A stretch of DNA of 64,000 nucleotides from Betaproteobacteria bacterium LSUCC0117 (lineage in GTDB: Bacteria; Pseudomonadota; Gammaproteobacteria; Burkholderiales; Burkholderiaceae_C): positions 124,001 through 188,000 of the forward strand of contig JAUJFZ010000005.1 of NCBI GenBank assembly GCA_030441535.1, given 5' to 3'. The position numbers were made by a program, and so were the translations under genes. The notes under the pieces were generated by a model. It did no database searches and had not been told where the DNA came from. It was given only the letters and a program-made list of their open reading frames with translations. Of the stretch, positions 17,574 to 26,438 are shown in pieces. Numbering within the stretch: the stretch's first letter is position 1; each line of letters starts with the position of its first letter.

Positions 17574-18290
17574 GTGCTTGAGTTTTTAACCCCTGAATTT
17601 TGGATCGCGGTTGGTCAAATTATCTTGATTGATATTTTGCTCGGCGGCGATAACGCGGTTGTCATCGCTTTGGCCTGTCGACAGCTGCCCGAAAATCAGC
17701 GCATGCAGGGCATCATGTGGGGCACTGTGGGCGCCATCGCTTTGCGGGTGTTGCTTATCGTTTTTGCGCTGACACTTCTGACCATCCCTTATCTGAAAAT
17801 CGTTGGTGGTCTGTTACTGGTTTGGATTGGTGTGAAGCTCATGATTCCCGATGAAGAAGGCGACCATAGCGTCGTCGATGCCAGCGACAAGCTCTGGTCA
17901 GCCGTCAAAACAGTCATCTTGGCCGACTTGGTCATGAGCATCGACAACGTCATGGCCATTGCTGGCGCCGCGCAGGGTGCGGCAGAGCATCACCAAGTGC
18001 CATTGGTAATTTTTGGCCTGCTGGTCAGCGTGCCCATCATCGTATGGGGCAGTCAACTGGTTTTGAAAATCATGGACAGTATGCCCATCGTCATCACCGC
18101 GGGGGCAATGTTGTTGGGCTGGATTGCTGGCACAATGATTTGGACCGACCCAGTGCTGCTCGACCTGCTGCCGTCTGAGCCCCTGATGGGCTTGTCTTTG
18201 CGCCATTGGGCGGGATTTGTCGGTGCTTGCGTGGTGTGGGTGATTGGCCGCACTGTCATTGCAAAGCGCCCGAAACCCTTAGGGGCTTAA
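17574..18290 (+). CDS. TerC-family membrane protein (YjbE type)
   Basis: A 238-residue polytopic inner-membrane protein starting with GTG. The first helix carries the family signature LIDILLGGDNAVVIALACRQLP (about 17-38), and the second half repeats it as LADLVMSIDNVMAIAGAA, the acidic residues within the membrane being the presumed metal ligands. About seven membrane segments are visible. Related proteins export manganese or are linked to metal and tellurite resistance; the substrate here is not known. No yybP-ykoY riboswitch could fit in the 28 bases between the terminator and the start. The position after sucCD and before a pilin gene is shared with other betaproteobacteria. Confidence 0.9.
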   Translation: MLEFLTPEFWIAVGQIILIDILLGGDNAVVIALACRQLPENQRMQGIMWGTVGAIALRVLLIVFALTLLTIPYLKIVGGLLLVWIGVKLMIPDEEGDHSVVDASDKLWSAVKTVILADLVMSIDNVMAIAGAAQGAAEHHQVPLVIFGLLVSVPIIVWGSQLVLKIMDSMPIVITAGAMLLGWIAGTMIWTDPVLLDLLPSEPLMGLSLRHWAGFVGACVVWVIGRTVIAKRPKPLGA

Positions 18291-18360
18291 CGTTATCTCT
18301 GAGAGCCTTAGATACCGTGCATCGTTGGTCCAGCCTTGGCAACAACCCGGACACTCATTC

Positions 18361-18846
18361 ATGCAACTTTCCCGCAACAGTAACCGTAACCGTGGCTTCA
18401 CCCTGATTGAATTGATGGTGGTGGTGGCCGTGGTGGGCATCTTGGCTGCAGTGGCCATTCCGCAATATCAAAACTACACCCAACGCGCGCGGTGGGCCGC
18501 CAACCTCGGCGCCATTGCCGCGTTGCAAGGTACGGTCAGTGAGTGCCTCGGCCAACAAGCGAACGACATCACGTTATGCGACACCTTCGGCGAACTTGGG
18601 GTCACCAGTGGCCTGGATGCCGACGGCGTCATGCCGTTGCCCCACGGCACGGTTGCAGTGCAAGCCAGCAGCGATGCCACCGCGATTCGGGTTGTCTTAA
18701 CAGGCGCTGCCAATGCGGGCAATTGCATCATTACAGCCAGCCTGACACCAGCAGAGGGGGCGCAAATGCTCCAATGGGCCCTCACGCGCGACACAACACA
18801 AACTAAATGCAACGCTGCTAACACAGGCGTTGACGCGGTGGGCTGA
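18361..18846 (+). CDS. Type IV pilin-like protein, orphan
   Basis: A 161-residue prepilin. The leader of 12 residues ends in Gly before the processed Phe (RG|FTLIELMVVVAVVGILAAVAIPQYQNYTQRAR), with Glu at +5 of the mature protein and a 25-residue hydrophobic alpha-1 helix. The C-terminal half has Cys residues suitable for the disulfide-bounded D-region (NCIIT near 120 and KCNAA near 152). PilD would process it, but no other pilus gene is present in the window. The Shine-Dalgarno is weak; an in-frame TTG at 18325 would lengthen the leader to 24 residues. It may be a major PilA-type subunit or a minor pilin; length alone does not decide. Confidence 0.88.
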   Translation: MQLSRNSNRNRGFTLIELMVVVAVVGILAAVAIPQYQNYTQRARWAANLGAIAALQGTVSECLGQQANDITLCDTFGELGVTSGLDADGVMPLPHGTVAVQASSDATAIRVVLTGAANAGNCIITASLTPAEGAQMLQWALTRDTTQTKCNAANTGVDAVG

Positions 18847-18885
18847 TTCAGGCGTAAGATGCGGCTTTAATTTTTGGAGTCCAGC

Positions 18886-19047
18886 ATGGCAAAAGGTCAG
18901 CAAAAAACAAACAAGGAATCCAAAAAGCCCAAGAAGGCCGCTGCCAGCGCAGCCCCTGTTTTGAGCAGTGCGCATGAACCCGTGCGTGCCGCGGTCACCA
19001 CGTCCGTGATGCCCAAAGGCAAGGCCAAAAATAAACCAGCTTTATAA
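18886..19047 (+). CDS. Small basic protein of 53 residues
   Basis: ATG with a good GGAG eight bases upstream opens a 53-codon frame ending in TAA. The product begins MAKGQQKTNKESKKPKKAAA, is rich in Lys, Ala and Ser, has no membrane segment or cysteine, and ends MPKGKAKNKPAL. I recognise the MAKGQ...N(R/K)E(S/T)KKPK start as that of an uncharacterised short protein found in betaproteobacteria, from memory only. It probably binds nucleic acid or the ribosome given its charge, but no function is known. It lies 39 bases after the pilin gene and converges on moaC. Confidence 0.75.
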   Translation: MAKGQQKTNKESKKPKKAAASAAPVLSSAHEPVRAAVTTSVMPKGKAKNKPAL

Positions 19048-19096
19048 GCGTTTGCCGCTGACTTTTCATTGTCAGTGTCTGACGGTACTCGGACTT

Positions 19097-19585
19097 TTAA
19101 GCGGTCCAATGCCCTGACTTGCCGCCCATCTTTTCAAGCAAGCGCACACCCGTCATGGTCATGCCGCGGTCAGCGGCTTTGCACATGTCGTAAATGGTCA
19201 ACAGGCCGACTTGCACGGCGGTGAGGGCTTCCATTTCAACACCCGTGGGGCCGGTGGTTTCGGCCGTGACGGTGCAATGAACGTGGGGGGGCTGGTCACC
19301 GGTGGTGAAGGCCACGCGCACATGGCTGAGCGCCAAGGGGTGGCACAGGGGTATGAGTTCAGCGGTGCGCTTGGAGGCTTGTATAGCCGCTACGCGTGCA
19401 ATGCCCAACACATCACCCTTTTTGGCGTTGCCATCGCGAATCATGGCCAAGGTGTTGGCGTGCATTTCAATGCGACCTTCTGCTGTGGCGCTGCGTTTGG
19501 TGTTGGCTTTGTCACCTACGTCGACCATGTGGGCTTGGCCTTGTGCATCAAAGTGGGTCAGGGGTGAGGGGGGCTGGCTGGACAC
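19097..19585 (-). CDS. moaC: Cyclic pyranopterin monophosphate synthase
   Basis: Second enzyme of molybdenum cofactor synthesis, converting the MoaA product to cyclic pyranopterin monophosphate. I start it at GTG 19585 because GGAG lies eight bases upstream; a TTG 24 bases further upstream is the alternative. The 162-residue product has the HMVDVGDK start, LCHPL (80-84), GVEMEALTAVQVGLLTIYDM (115-134) and the C-terminal LLEKMGGKSG, all characteristic. No other moa gene is in the window. It is divergent from the BepA-like gene with 45 bases between the starts. Confidence 0.96.
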   Translation of the reverse strand: MSSQPPSPLTHFDAQGQAHMVDVGDKANTKRSATAEGRIEMHANTLAMIRDGNAKKGDVLGIARVAAIQASKRTAELIPLCHPLALSHVRVAFTTGDQPPHVHCTVTAETTGPTGVEMEALTAVQVGLLTIYDMCKAADRGMTMTGVRLLEKMGGKSGHWTA

Positions 19586-19630
19586 GGTGCAATCTCCGAA
19601 ACTTTGCAAAACTTAGGGCATCATACCTAC

Positions 19631-21256
19631 ATGCTTTCCCCCTTGTTTGTTGCTCGCCGTCGCCCTCGTTTGGCGTGGGCGTTGCCGTGGGCTTTGGGTG
19701 CCGCCCTGCTGCTGGGGCCAACCACACTCACCGTTGCGCAACCCCGCGCGGCCCTGCCCAACTTGGGTGGTGGGGTGTCGTTAACGCTGGGGGATGAGCG
19801 TCGGTTGGGCCAACAAATCATGCCCAGCTTGCACAACAGTGGCTTGGTGGTGGAAGACCCGCTGCTCAACCAATACCTCGCCGATCTGTGGCGCCCCGTG
19901 TTTGCAACGGCGCGCGCGCGCGGTGATGTGCCCGATGACATGTTGCAGCAGTTTGCTTGGCAGTTGTGGTTGCTCAGTCCCAAAGCCATCAACGCGTTTG
20001 CATTGCCCGGAGGTTACTTTGGCTTTCACTTGGGTTTGTTGGCATCGGCCACGGATGACGCCGCACTGGCCTCGGTATTGGCGCACGAGTTGAGCCATGT
20101 GACGCAGCGCCATATTGCCCGCATCATCCAAGCCCAAGAGAGCCAAGCGCCTTGGCTGATTGGCGCCATGATTTTGGGTGCCGCCACCATCGCCGCCAGC
20201 CCCGATGCAGGTGCCGCACTGATTGTGGGTGGGCAGGCGGCGTCCATCCAAAACCAGCTCAACTTCTCGCGGGATATGGAGCAAGAGGCGGACCGCCAAG
20301 GCTTGGTGGTGTTGTCGGAGGCGGGGTTTGATCCGAAGGGGTTTGTGCGCTTGTTTGAAACCCTGCAAAACGCCAACCGCTTGAATGACGATGGTGCCTT
20401 TCCCTACCTGCGCAGCCACCCGCTCACGACCGAGCGTGTGGCGGATATGCAAGGCCGCTTGTTCAGCGTACCGGCCGAGCCCAATCCGGTGGGCGATGGT
20501 GCGGTGCAGATGCCCGATCCCGATGCCTCTGCTTTGCTGCGCGTGCGTGCCGCCGTCATCGCCTCGGCTGATGAGGTGGATGTGTTGCAAGGTTGGGGTG
20601 CGGCGCCCGCCGCCACTGGGTCAGTGGGCAGCGCCACCCGCCCGGCAGAACAATGGGCGAGTGACTACCAGCGCGCACTGGCCGCGTGGGCACTGAAGCG
20701 CCCCGACGTGGCATGGACGCGCCTGCGCCAATTGATGACCGAGGCGGCTACGCAACCCGCCGTGTCGCAGGTGTTGCGCGAGACGGCGTTGGGTTGGCTG
20801 GCCAGCCCCGCTAAGTTTGAGCCGATACCCGCTGCAACGGTGCAGGCTTGGGTTGAGGCGGCCTTGGCTGATACCCAAGCCGGCCGGCGCTCGGCGCTGC
20901 TGCTGTTGGCGGGTTATGCGGCCAGCGCCAATTCAACGGTGCCGAATGAGCAGCGCGCGCAGGTGGTTGGGGCCTTGCGTACCTGGTTGGCGACCCACCC
21001 CAATGATGCCTTGGGTTGGCAGTTGTTAGCCCGTTTGAGTGCGCAACAAGACCAAGCCTTGGTGGCGTTGAGGGCCGAGGCCGAGGCCTTTGTGGCGCGC
21101 GAGCTGTGGCAAGGGGCGCTGGACCGTTTGTCTGCCGCCAAGCGCCTGATTGCGGAGGCTAAAACCCGGTTCAGTGAAGCCGACATTGCGATTATTTACG
21201 CCCGCGAAAAGGCAGTTAATCAAGCCATGGCATTTGCACGGTCTGAGCGCCGTTGA
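19631..21256 (+). CDS. bepA: BepA-like periplasmic M48 metalloprotease with TPR region
   Basis: A 541-residue exported protein. The signal peptide (basic MLSPLFVARRRPRLAW, then a hydrophobic stretch to about residue 36) precedes the M48 peptidase domain, which has the zinc motif HELSHVTQRH (152-161) and the third ligand in EQEADRQG (about 217-224). The C-terminal 200 residues are helical and Ala/Leu-rich, in the position of the TPR domain of E. coli BepA, which assists or degrades LptD and BAM substrates in the outer membrane. E. coli BepA has 487 residues, so the C-terminal part is longer here. Confidence 0.9.
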   Translation: MLSPLFVARRRPRLAWALPWALGAALLLGPTTLTVAQPRAALPNLGGGVSLTLGDERRLGQQIMPSLHNSGLVVEDPLLNQYLADLWRPVFATARARGDVPDDMLQQFAWQLWLLSPKAINAFALPGGYFGFHLGLLASATDDAALASVLAHELSHVTQRHIARIIQAQESQAPWLIGAMILGAATIAASPDAGAALIVGGQAASIQNQLNFSRDMEQEADRQGLVVLSEAGFDPKGFVRLFETLQNANRLNDDGAFPYLRSHPLTTERVADMQGRLFSVPAEPNPVGDGAVQMPDPDASALLRVRAAVIASADEVDVLQGWGAAPAATGSVGSATRPAEQWASDYQRALAAWALKRPDVAWTRLRQLMTEAATQPAVSQVLRETALGWLASPAKFEPIPAATVQAWVEAALADTQAGRRSALLLLAGYAASANSTVPNEQRAQVVGALRTWLATHPNDALGWQLLARLSAQQDQALVALRAEAEAFVARELWQGALDRLSAAKRLIAEAKTRFSEADIAIIYAREKAVNQAMAFARSERR

Positions 21257-21282
21257 GCGCGCACCAGTACACTAAGTCCCCC

Positions 21283-21696
21283 ATGGCAGCCATCCACATC
21301 TCTGACATCGAGTCGGCCATCAACTATTGGCGGACACAAAAACCTTCACCCGACGGTGTGACGCTGTGCGCGGAGGTGCGCGCCTTGGCCGAGGTTTATG
21401 CGCTGCTGGTGTACTACCACGAGACCGAGGCCGATGAGGCCAGTATGCCGTTTGATGCCTATGCGGCCTGGGAGGCTTGGTTCGACACGACACCCGATAC
21501 GCCGTGTATCGCGATCTGCTCAACCAGCCAGGGCGATGACATGTGTAAAGGTTGTGGCCGTACCTTTGAAGAGGTGCAGTACTGGACCGAAATGCAGCCC
21601 GCCGAAAAGCGCGCGGTTTGGCGTCGCATCACCCTGCATGGCGACGCGTGGCGCTTTAACCGCTACCGCGAACGGGCGATCGAGAACGCGGCGTAA
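21283..21696 (+). CDS. DUF3717-DUF1289 fusion protein
   Basis: A 137-residue protein with two short domains. Residues 1-60 (MAAIHISDIESAINYWR to ALLVYYH) match the DUF3717 pattern. Residues 73-120 hold the DUF1289 cysteine motif: TPCIAICSTSQGDDMCKGCGRTFEEV, with four Cys that could bind a metal, followed by WTEMQPAEKRAVWRRI. Function is unknown for both. I chose the ATG at 21283; an in-frame TTG at 21253 overlaps the bepA stop codon. Confidence 0.85.
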   Translation: MAAIHISDIESAINYWRTQKPSPDGVTLCAEVRALAEVYALLVYYHETEADEASMPFDAYAAWEAWFDTTPDTPCIAICSTSQGDDMCKGCGRTFEEVQYWTEMQPAEKRAVWRRITLHGDAWRFNRYRERAIENAA

Positions 21697-21706
21697 CCGC
21701 GCCCCC

Positions 21707-23122
21707 TCAGCCTTTGGCGGCGCGCAACGCCAATTCGGCCGCTTTACCGACGTAGGTGGCGGGCGTCATGGCCAACAAACGCGCTTTGTCGGCGTCTGGA
21801 ATAGCCAGTGACTGAATGAGGCCGTGCAAAGCTTCACGCGTGACGGTTTTGCCCCGTGTGACGGCTTTGAGTTGCTCGTACGCGCCATCGATACCGTAGC
21901 GTCGCATGACGGTTTGAATCGGCTCTGCCAACACTTCCCACGCGTTGTCGAGGTCGTCTGCCAAGGCGTCCGCGTTGAGTTCGAGTTTGCGCAGACCCAC
22001 CGCCATTGATTGATACGCCAACACCGAGTAGCCAAACGCGACGCCCATGTTGCGCAACACCGTGCTGTCGGTTAGGTCACGTTGCCAGCGCGAGATGGGT
22101 AGCTTTTCACTGAGGTGGCGCAGCAAGGCGTTGGCCAGCCCCAAGTTACCTTCGGCGTTTTCAAAGTCGATCGGATTGACTTTGTGCGGCATGGTGGATG
22201 AGCCGATCTCACCGTCTTTGAGGCGTTGCTTGAAGTACCCCAAGCTGATGTAACCCCACACGTCGCGCGCGAGGTCAATCAAGATGGTGTTGACACGGGC
22301 CATGGCGTCGAACAGTTCGGCCATGTAATCGTGCGGCTCAATTTGAATGCTGTAGTCCTGGAACGTTAAGCCCAAGCCATTAGGTACGGGTGAGGCCACC
22401 ACGCCTTTGGCAAAGGCCTCCCAATCGACGTCGGGCCAGGCGCTCATGTGCGCGTTGTAGTTACCAACCGCGCCGTTCATTTTGGCCATGATGGCGACTT
22501 GCTCAATGCGCAAGGTGGCGCGTTGCAGGCGCACGGCGACGTTGGCCATCTCTTTACCGACGGTGGTCGGGCTGGCGGTTTGGCCGTGGGTCCGGCTGAG
22601 CATGGGCACGTGGGCGTACTGCTCGGCCATGCCCAGCAGCAGATTCACGACGTCGCCCAACATGGGCAACAGCACTTCACGCCGCGCGGCTTGCAATTGC
22701 AGTGCGTGGCTGGTGTTGTTGATGTCCTCGCTGGTGCAGGCAAAGTGCACAAATTCGCCTGCACGCTCAAGCTCTTCGCGGACCGCTGGGCTAAGACGGT
22801 CATTTCGGAAAGCGCGTTTGATCCAATACTCAACTGCTTTGACATCGTGGTTGGTCTCGCGCTCGATGGCCTTGATGTCGGCGGTGTCTGCCTCGCTGAA
22901 TTGCTGAACCAAGCCCCGCAGGTAGGCGGTCGCCTCGGCTGATAAGGCGGGACACTCCGCCAAGCCGGCTTGCGTGAGGGCGATAAACCACGTGATCTCG
23001 ACTTGCACCCGCTTGTGCATGTAGCCATGCTCGCTCATGATGGGTCGCAAGGCAGCCAGTTTGCCGCTGTAGCGGCCGTCAAGCGGGGATAGGGCGGAGA
23101 TGGTGTAGAGGTCTTGAGTCAT
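21707..23122 (-). CDS. purB: Adenylosuccinate lyase
   Basis: Cleaves SAICAR and adenylosuccinate in purine synthesis. The start MTQDLYTISALSPLDGRY gives 471 residues, near the E. coli length. The fumarase-superfamily signature SSTMPHKVNPIDFENAEG (308-325) is intact, and THGQTASPTT (178-187) holds the catalytic His region. There is no clear Shine-Dalgarno sequence. It converges on the DUF3717 gene with 10 bases between the stops. Confidence 0.98.
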   Translation of the reverse strand: MTQDLYTISALSPLDGRYSGKLAALRPIMSEHGYMHKRVQVEITWFIALTQAGLAECPALSAEATAYLRGLVQQFSEADTADIKAIERETNHDVKAVEYWIKRAFRNDRLSPAVREELERAGEFVHFACTSEDINNTSHALQLQAARREVLLPMLGDVVNLLLGMAEQYAHVPMLSRTHGQTASPTTVGKEMANVAVRLQRATLRIEQVAIMAKMNGAVGNYNAHMSAWPDVDWEAFAKGVVASPVPNGLGLTFQDYSIQIEPHDYMAELFDAMARVNTILIDLARDVWGYISLGYFKQRLKDGEIGSSTMPHKVNPIDFENAEGNLGLANALLRHLSEKLPISRWQRDLTDSTVLRNMGVAFGYSVLAYQSMAVGLRKLELNADALADDLDNAWEVLAEPIQTVMRRYGIDGAYEQLKAVTRGKTVTREALHGLIQSLAIPDADKARLLAMTPATYVGKAAELALRAAKG

Positions 23123-23303
23123 TGGGGGCGGGGCGCGATGTGCACCAAAATAGATAGGCAATATTGTAGGCGCCCAGCCAAATTAAGCCTTTGGCTGTAT
23201 ACAAGGTTGATGAGTTTAAAAGCGACCAGGATTCCTTTTGGCGCCCGTGTTTTGGGGCTTTCTGTGGCTAGAATCATTGCTCGATCAACCTTTATTGAAA
23301 CCC

Positions 23304-23918
23304 ATGAAACTCATCGGCTCTCCAACCAGTCCATATGTGCGCAAGGTTCGTGTCGTCTTGGTTGAAAAGCGCCTCGAGTACGAGTTCGCAACCGAAGATG
23401 TGTGGTCGGCTGATACCCTGATCTCAGCGGCTAACCCCCTCGGGAAGATTCCCTGTTTGATCATGGACGGGGGTGAGGCCATGTTTGATTCTCGCGTGAT
23501 CGTGGAGTACCTCGATGGCTTGTCGCCGGTGAGTCGTTTGATTCCGGCAAGCGGCCGCGAGCGTGCAGAAGTTAAAACCTGGGAGGCCTTGGCTGACGGT
23601 GTCATGGATGCCGCCATCTTGGCTCGCTTAGAGGCTTCATGGGCTGGGCGTACCGAGGCTCAACGCTCACAGGCTTGGATTGACCGCCAGTTGGGCAAAG
23701 TCGAGCTGGCGGTGGCTGCCATGGCCAAAGGCTTGGGCGACAAGCCTTATTGCAGTGGCATTCATTTCAGTTTGTCAGACGTGGTTGTGGGTAGCGCGTT
23801 GGCGTACCTGGAGTTCCGCTTTCCACAAATCAATTGGCGCGAAACGCATCCCAATTTGTCCGCGTTGTTAGACCGCTTGGTGCAGCGCCCCAGTTTTTCA
23901 GGCACGGCGCACGCTTGA
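23304..23918 (+). CDS. Glutathione S-transferase, YibF-like
   Basis: A 204-residue glutathione-transferase-fold protein. The start MKLIGSPTSPYVRKVRVVLVEKRL and the pattern NPLGKIPCLIMDGGEAMFDSRVIVEYLD closely follow E. coli YibF. The catalytic site would be Ser/Thr/Pro-based; the GSH-binding ESR/DSR turn is present as DSRV. The C-terminal helical domain ends FRFPQINWRETHPNL. No substrate is known for YibF. The gene is divergent from purB across a 181-base gap in which I see no other feature. Confidence 0.88.
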   Translation: MKLIGSPTSPYVRKVRVVLVEKRLEYEFATEDVWSADTLISAANPLGKIPCLIMDGGEAMFDSRVIVEYLDGLSPVSRLIPASGRERAEVKTWEALADGVMDAAILARLEASWAGRTEAQRSQAWIDRQLGKVELAVAAMAKGLGDKPYCSGIHFSLSDVVVGSALAYLEFRFPQINWRETHPNLSALLDRLVQRPSFSGTAHA

Positions 23919-23939
23919 TAACCGATCGCTCTGCGGGGT

Positions 23940-24395
23940 TTACCCCGCGCGCTTTTTGAGCCAGCGCATGAGGGCGCCGATGACGGGGAGCTTTTCATAC
24001 AGCTCTTCCGCAGCGTCCCAGTAGTCGCGGTGAAACACTACCAGGCCCTGCGCGTCGAAGCGCAAATGGCTGGCACCCCGGATGGTCCAGGGGCGACCGC
24101 CCTTGCCGCCCTTTTGGCCTTTGGTGCTGAATAGAAAATCCCAAGTTAAAAAGCAGTCATCACCCTGTTCAACGGCCGTCGTGACCACGAAGCGCGGTTG
24201 TTCAAGGCGCTTGAACATGTCGTCGAAGATGTGCTGAACTTGCGCCAACTGCGTGACTTCGTTGAAAGGGTCTTTGAAAAAAAGCGGATCGGCGTAGTAC
24301 GCACCCATGCGCGTCACGTCAGCGGCTTGCAGGTTTTCAAACCATGCCAATAACGCTTGCGTGCGGGCCGATACCTGATGACGGGATGCGCTCAT
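23940..24395 (-). CDS. NTF2-like protein, last gene of the lipid-modification operon
   Basis: A 151-residue protein of the NTF2-like (SnoaL/ketosteroid-isomerase) fold: an N-terminal helix region ending LAWFENLQAADVTRMGAYYADPLFFKDPFNEVT, then alternating strands through GASHLRFDAQGLVVFHRDYWDAAEELYEKLPVIGALMRWLKKR. The family includes small enzymes and non-catalytic binding proteins; the substrate is not predictable. The ATG overlaps the SDR stop in ATGA, showing co-translation. The same protein type closes homologous operons with cfa-like and DUF1365 genes in other proteobacteria. Confidence 0.85.
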   Translation of the reverse strand: MSASRHQVSARTQALLAWFENLQAADVTRMGAYYADPLFFKDPFNEVTQLAQVQHIFDDMFKRLEQPRFVVTTAVEQGDDCFLTWDFLFSTKGQKGGKGGRPWTIRGASHLRFDAQGLVVFHRDYWDAAEELYEKLPVIGALMRWLKKRAG

Positions 24396-25180
24396 AGTCG
24401 GGTGAGTTTTTTGATGAGCGCTTGTGCCCAGCGATGCGGCAATACGCGCAGCAATTTGAGCCACCAGGTGAAGCGTTTGGGAAAGTGGATGTCAAAGAGG
24501 CCATCGGCCCAACCGGCCAAAATTTCGGTGGCCGCGACATCGGTGGTGATCAACGCAGGCATGGTGAACTCGTTCTGCGCGGTGAGTGGGGTTTCTACAA
24601 AGCCGGGGTGGATGGCGCTGATACCCAGCCCCTTGCCCGCCAAGTCGTAATGCAGTACTTCAGCGAAATGGGTGAGCGCGGCTTTGGTGGGACCATATGC
24701 CAACGAGTTGGGTAACCCGCGCCAGCCGGCGACGCTACTGATGAAACTGAGGTGACCAAATCCTTGTTGCAATAAGGTGGGCAAGGTGGCATCGACCAAG
24801 TTATAGGCGCCCACGACGTTGACGTCGAGATGTTGCTTCATGCGTGCCAAGTCAAACCGGTAGGCGCGCAGGGGCTTGTAAATCCCGGCTGCAAACAGCA
24901 CCAGATCGAGCCGCCCTTGCGCCTGCACAATGTGTTGCACCGCGTTTTGCAGCGCGGGCAAGTCGGTCACGTCCAGCGGGTAGGCCACCGCACCGGGGTG
25001 CTGCGTTGCAAATTGCTGCAGGGGCTCGCTTTGGCGGGCCGAGACCATCACCCGGGCACCGCGTTGTGCCAACTGCTCGGCAACGGCGCGGCCAATGCCG
25101 GTGGACGCCCCAACAATCCACACCACTTTGCCAGACCATTCCGTCAGCGCTGGGTTCATGGGTTTGAACAAGCGGGCCAT
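24392..25180 (-). CDS. Short-chain dehydrogenase/reductase
   Basis: A 262-residue NAD(P)-dependent oxidoreductase. The Rossmann motif is GASTGIGRAV (about 24-33), NAG is replaced by FAAGIYKP, and the catalytic triad appears as Ser in FISSVAG (about 144-150), Tyr and Lys in YGPTKAAL (about 159-166). The C-terminus adds about 50 residues with a possible membrane-associated helix (RFTWWLKLLRVLPHRWAQALI). The start codon shares its A with the cfa stop (TGATG), indicating coupled translation. It may act on a modified acyl chain, which is inference from context. Confidence 0.9.
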   Translation of the reverse strand: MARLFKPMNPALTEWSGKVVWIVGASTGIGRAVAEQLAQRGARVMVSARQSEPLQQFATQHPGAVAYPLDVTDLPALQNAVQHIVQAQGRLDLVLFAAGIYKPLRAYRFDLARMKQHLDVNVVGAYNLVDATLPTLLQQGFGHLSFISSVAGWRGLPNSLAYGPTKAALTHFAEVLHYDLAGKGLGISAIHPGFVETPLTAQNEFTMPALITTDVAATEILAGWADGLFDIHFPKRFTWWLKLLRVLPHRWAQALIKKLTRL

Positions 25181-26421
25181 CAGGCGGCAGTCATTGGTTT
25201 TTCGAGCGTGAACTGGATCACGTCCGTGTTGGACTCCATGAAGGCGGCTTCACAGTAGGCCAAGTAGAACTCCCATGTGCGGATGAAAGGCGTGTCAAAA
25301 CCCAGCGCGCGGACGGCGGGTTCCTCGTGCAGGAATTTGTGGCGCCATGTGCGCAGGGTCTCGGCGTAATCGTGACCGAATGCCTTCTCATTGACGACAC
25401 GCAAACCAGCGCGCCCAGCAGATTCGCGGAATTGGCGTGGACTGGGTAAGCAGCCGCCAGGAAAGATGTACTGCTGAATGAAGTCCGTGCCTTGGATGTA
25501 GCGGCTGAACAGGTGATCGGCAATCACGATGGACTGGATACAGGCCTTACTTCCGGGTTTGAGGCGCTTGGCGATGGTGTCGAAATAGGTGGACCAGTAG
25601 GCCCGCCCGACCGCCTCGATCATTTCAATCGAGCAAACCGCGTCGAACGGTTCTTCGGGGCTGACCACGCCAATGTCCCGGTAATCCTGCAACCGCAAGT
25701 CGGCTAAGTGTCCGTTGGGGGTTGCAGCGAGTCGCTTGTTGGCCCAGTCGAGCTGTTCTGTGGACAGCGTCAGGCCGACCATTTCGCTTTGGAATTCGTT
25801 GGTAGCCATTTCTGCCAAGGCGCCCCAACCGCAGCCGATCTCTAGCAAGCGTTGACCGGGCTTCAAATCCACCTCTTGCAGCGCACGGCGCACCTTTTCG
25901 TTTTGCGCCATGGCCATATCGGTGATGCCATTGGCATACAACGCGCTAGAGTAGTTCATGGTGTTGTCTAACCACAAACGGTAAAAGTCATTTCCGAGGT
26001 CGTAGTGCGCGTGAATATTTTTGCGGCTGTTGGCTTTGGTGTTGCGGTTCAACCAGTGCTTCACTTGGTAGGCAAAACGCCCAATGGGATGACCGTATAC
26101 GGCTTTCTCGATGGCGTCGCGGTTTTGAATCAGCACCTGCAACAAGTGGGCGAGTTGCGGGGTGTGCCAGTCACCGGCAATGTAGGTTTCGGCGAAGCCG
26201 ATGTCACCACTTTTAATGGCTGCCGAAAACACACGCCAGTTCTTCAGGATGATGTAGCCCTGTAAACCACCGGGTTTGCCGTAAACCAGCCAGGTACCGT
26301 CAGGGCATTGAATGTGCAACTCCCCATGCGTGATTTTGGTGAGCAGCTTGAGCAGTCGCTTGGCCGCGAAGGGGACTTTGACGTGGGCGAGGGCTGCCGC
26401 GGTGGTGGTGTCTCGTTGCAT
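25180..26421 (-). CDS. cfa: Cyclopropane-fatty-acid-synthase-type methyltransferase
   Basis: A SAM-dependent enzyme that adds a methylene (or methyl) group to unsaturated acyl chains of membrane phospholipids. The start MQRDTTTAAALAHVKVPF gives 413 residues; an open frame continues 200 bases upstream but would invade the DUF1365 gene. The family signature HYDLGNDFYRLWLD (139-152), SAM motif LLEIGCGWG (192-200) and IEMIEAVG are present. Residues 1-125 form the lipid-binding N-terminal domain. It follows DUF1365 by 17 bases and is coupled to the SDR gene. Because such paralogues next to DUF1365 and FAD genes may make products other than cyclopropanes, the exact reaction is open. Confidence 0.92.
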   Translation of the reverse strand: MQRDTTTAAALAHVKVPFAAKRLLKLLTKITHGELHIQCPDGTWLVYGKPGGLQGYIILKNWRVFSAAIKSGDIGFAETYIAGDWHTPQLAHLLQVLIQNRDAIEKAVYGHPIGRFAYQVKHWLNRNTKANSRKNIHAHYDLGNDFYRLWLDNTMNYSSALYANGITDMAMAQNEKVRRALQEVDLKPGQRLLEIGCGWGALAEMATNEFQSEMVGLTLSTEQLDWANKRLAATPNGHLADLRLQDYRDIGVVSPEEPFDAVCSIEMIEAVGRAYWSTYFDTIAKRLKPGSKACIQSIVIADHLFSRYIQGTDFIQQYIFPGGCLPSPRQFRESAGRAGLRVVNEKAFGHDYAETLRTWRHKFLHEEPAVRALGFDTPFIRTWEFYLAYCEAAFMESNTDVIQFTLEKPMTAA

Positions 26422-26438
26422 GGGTCGTCGAATGAAGG

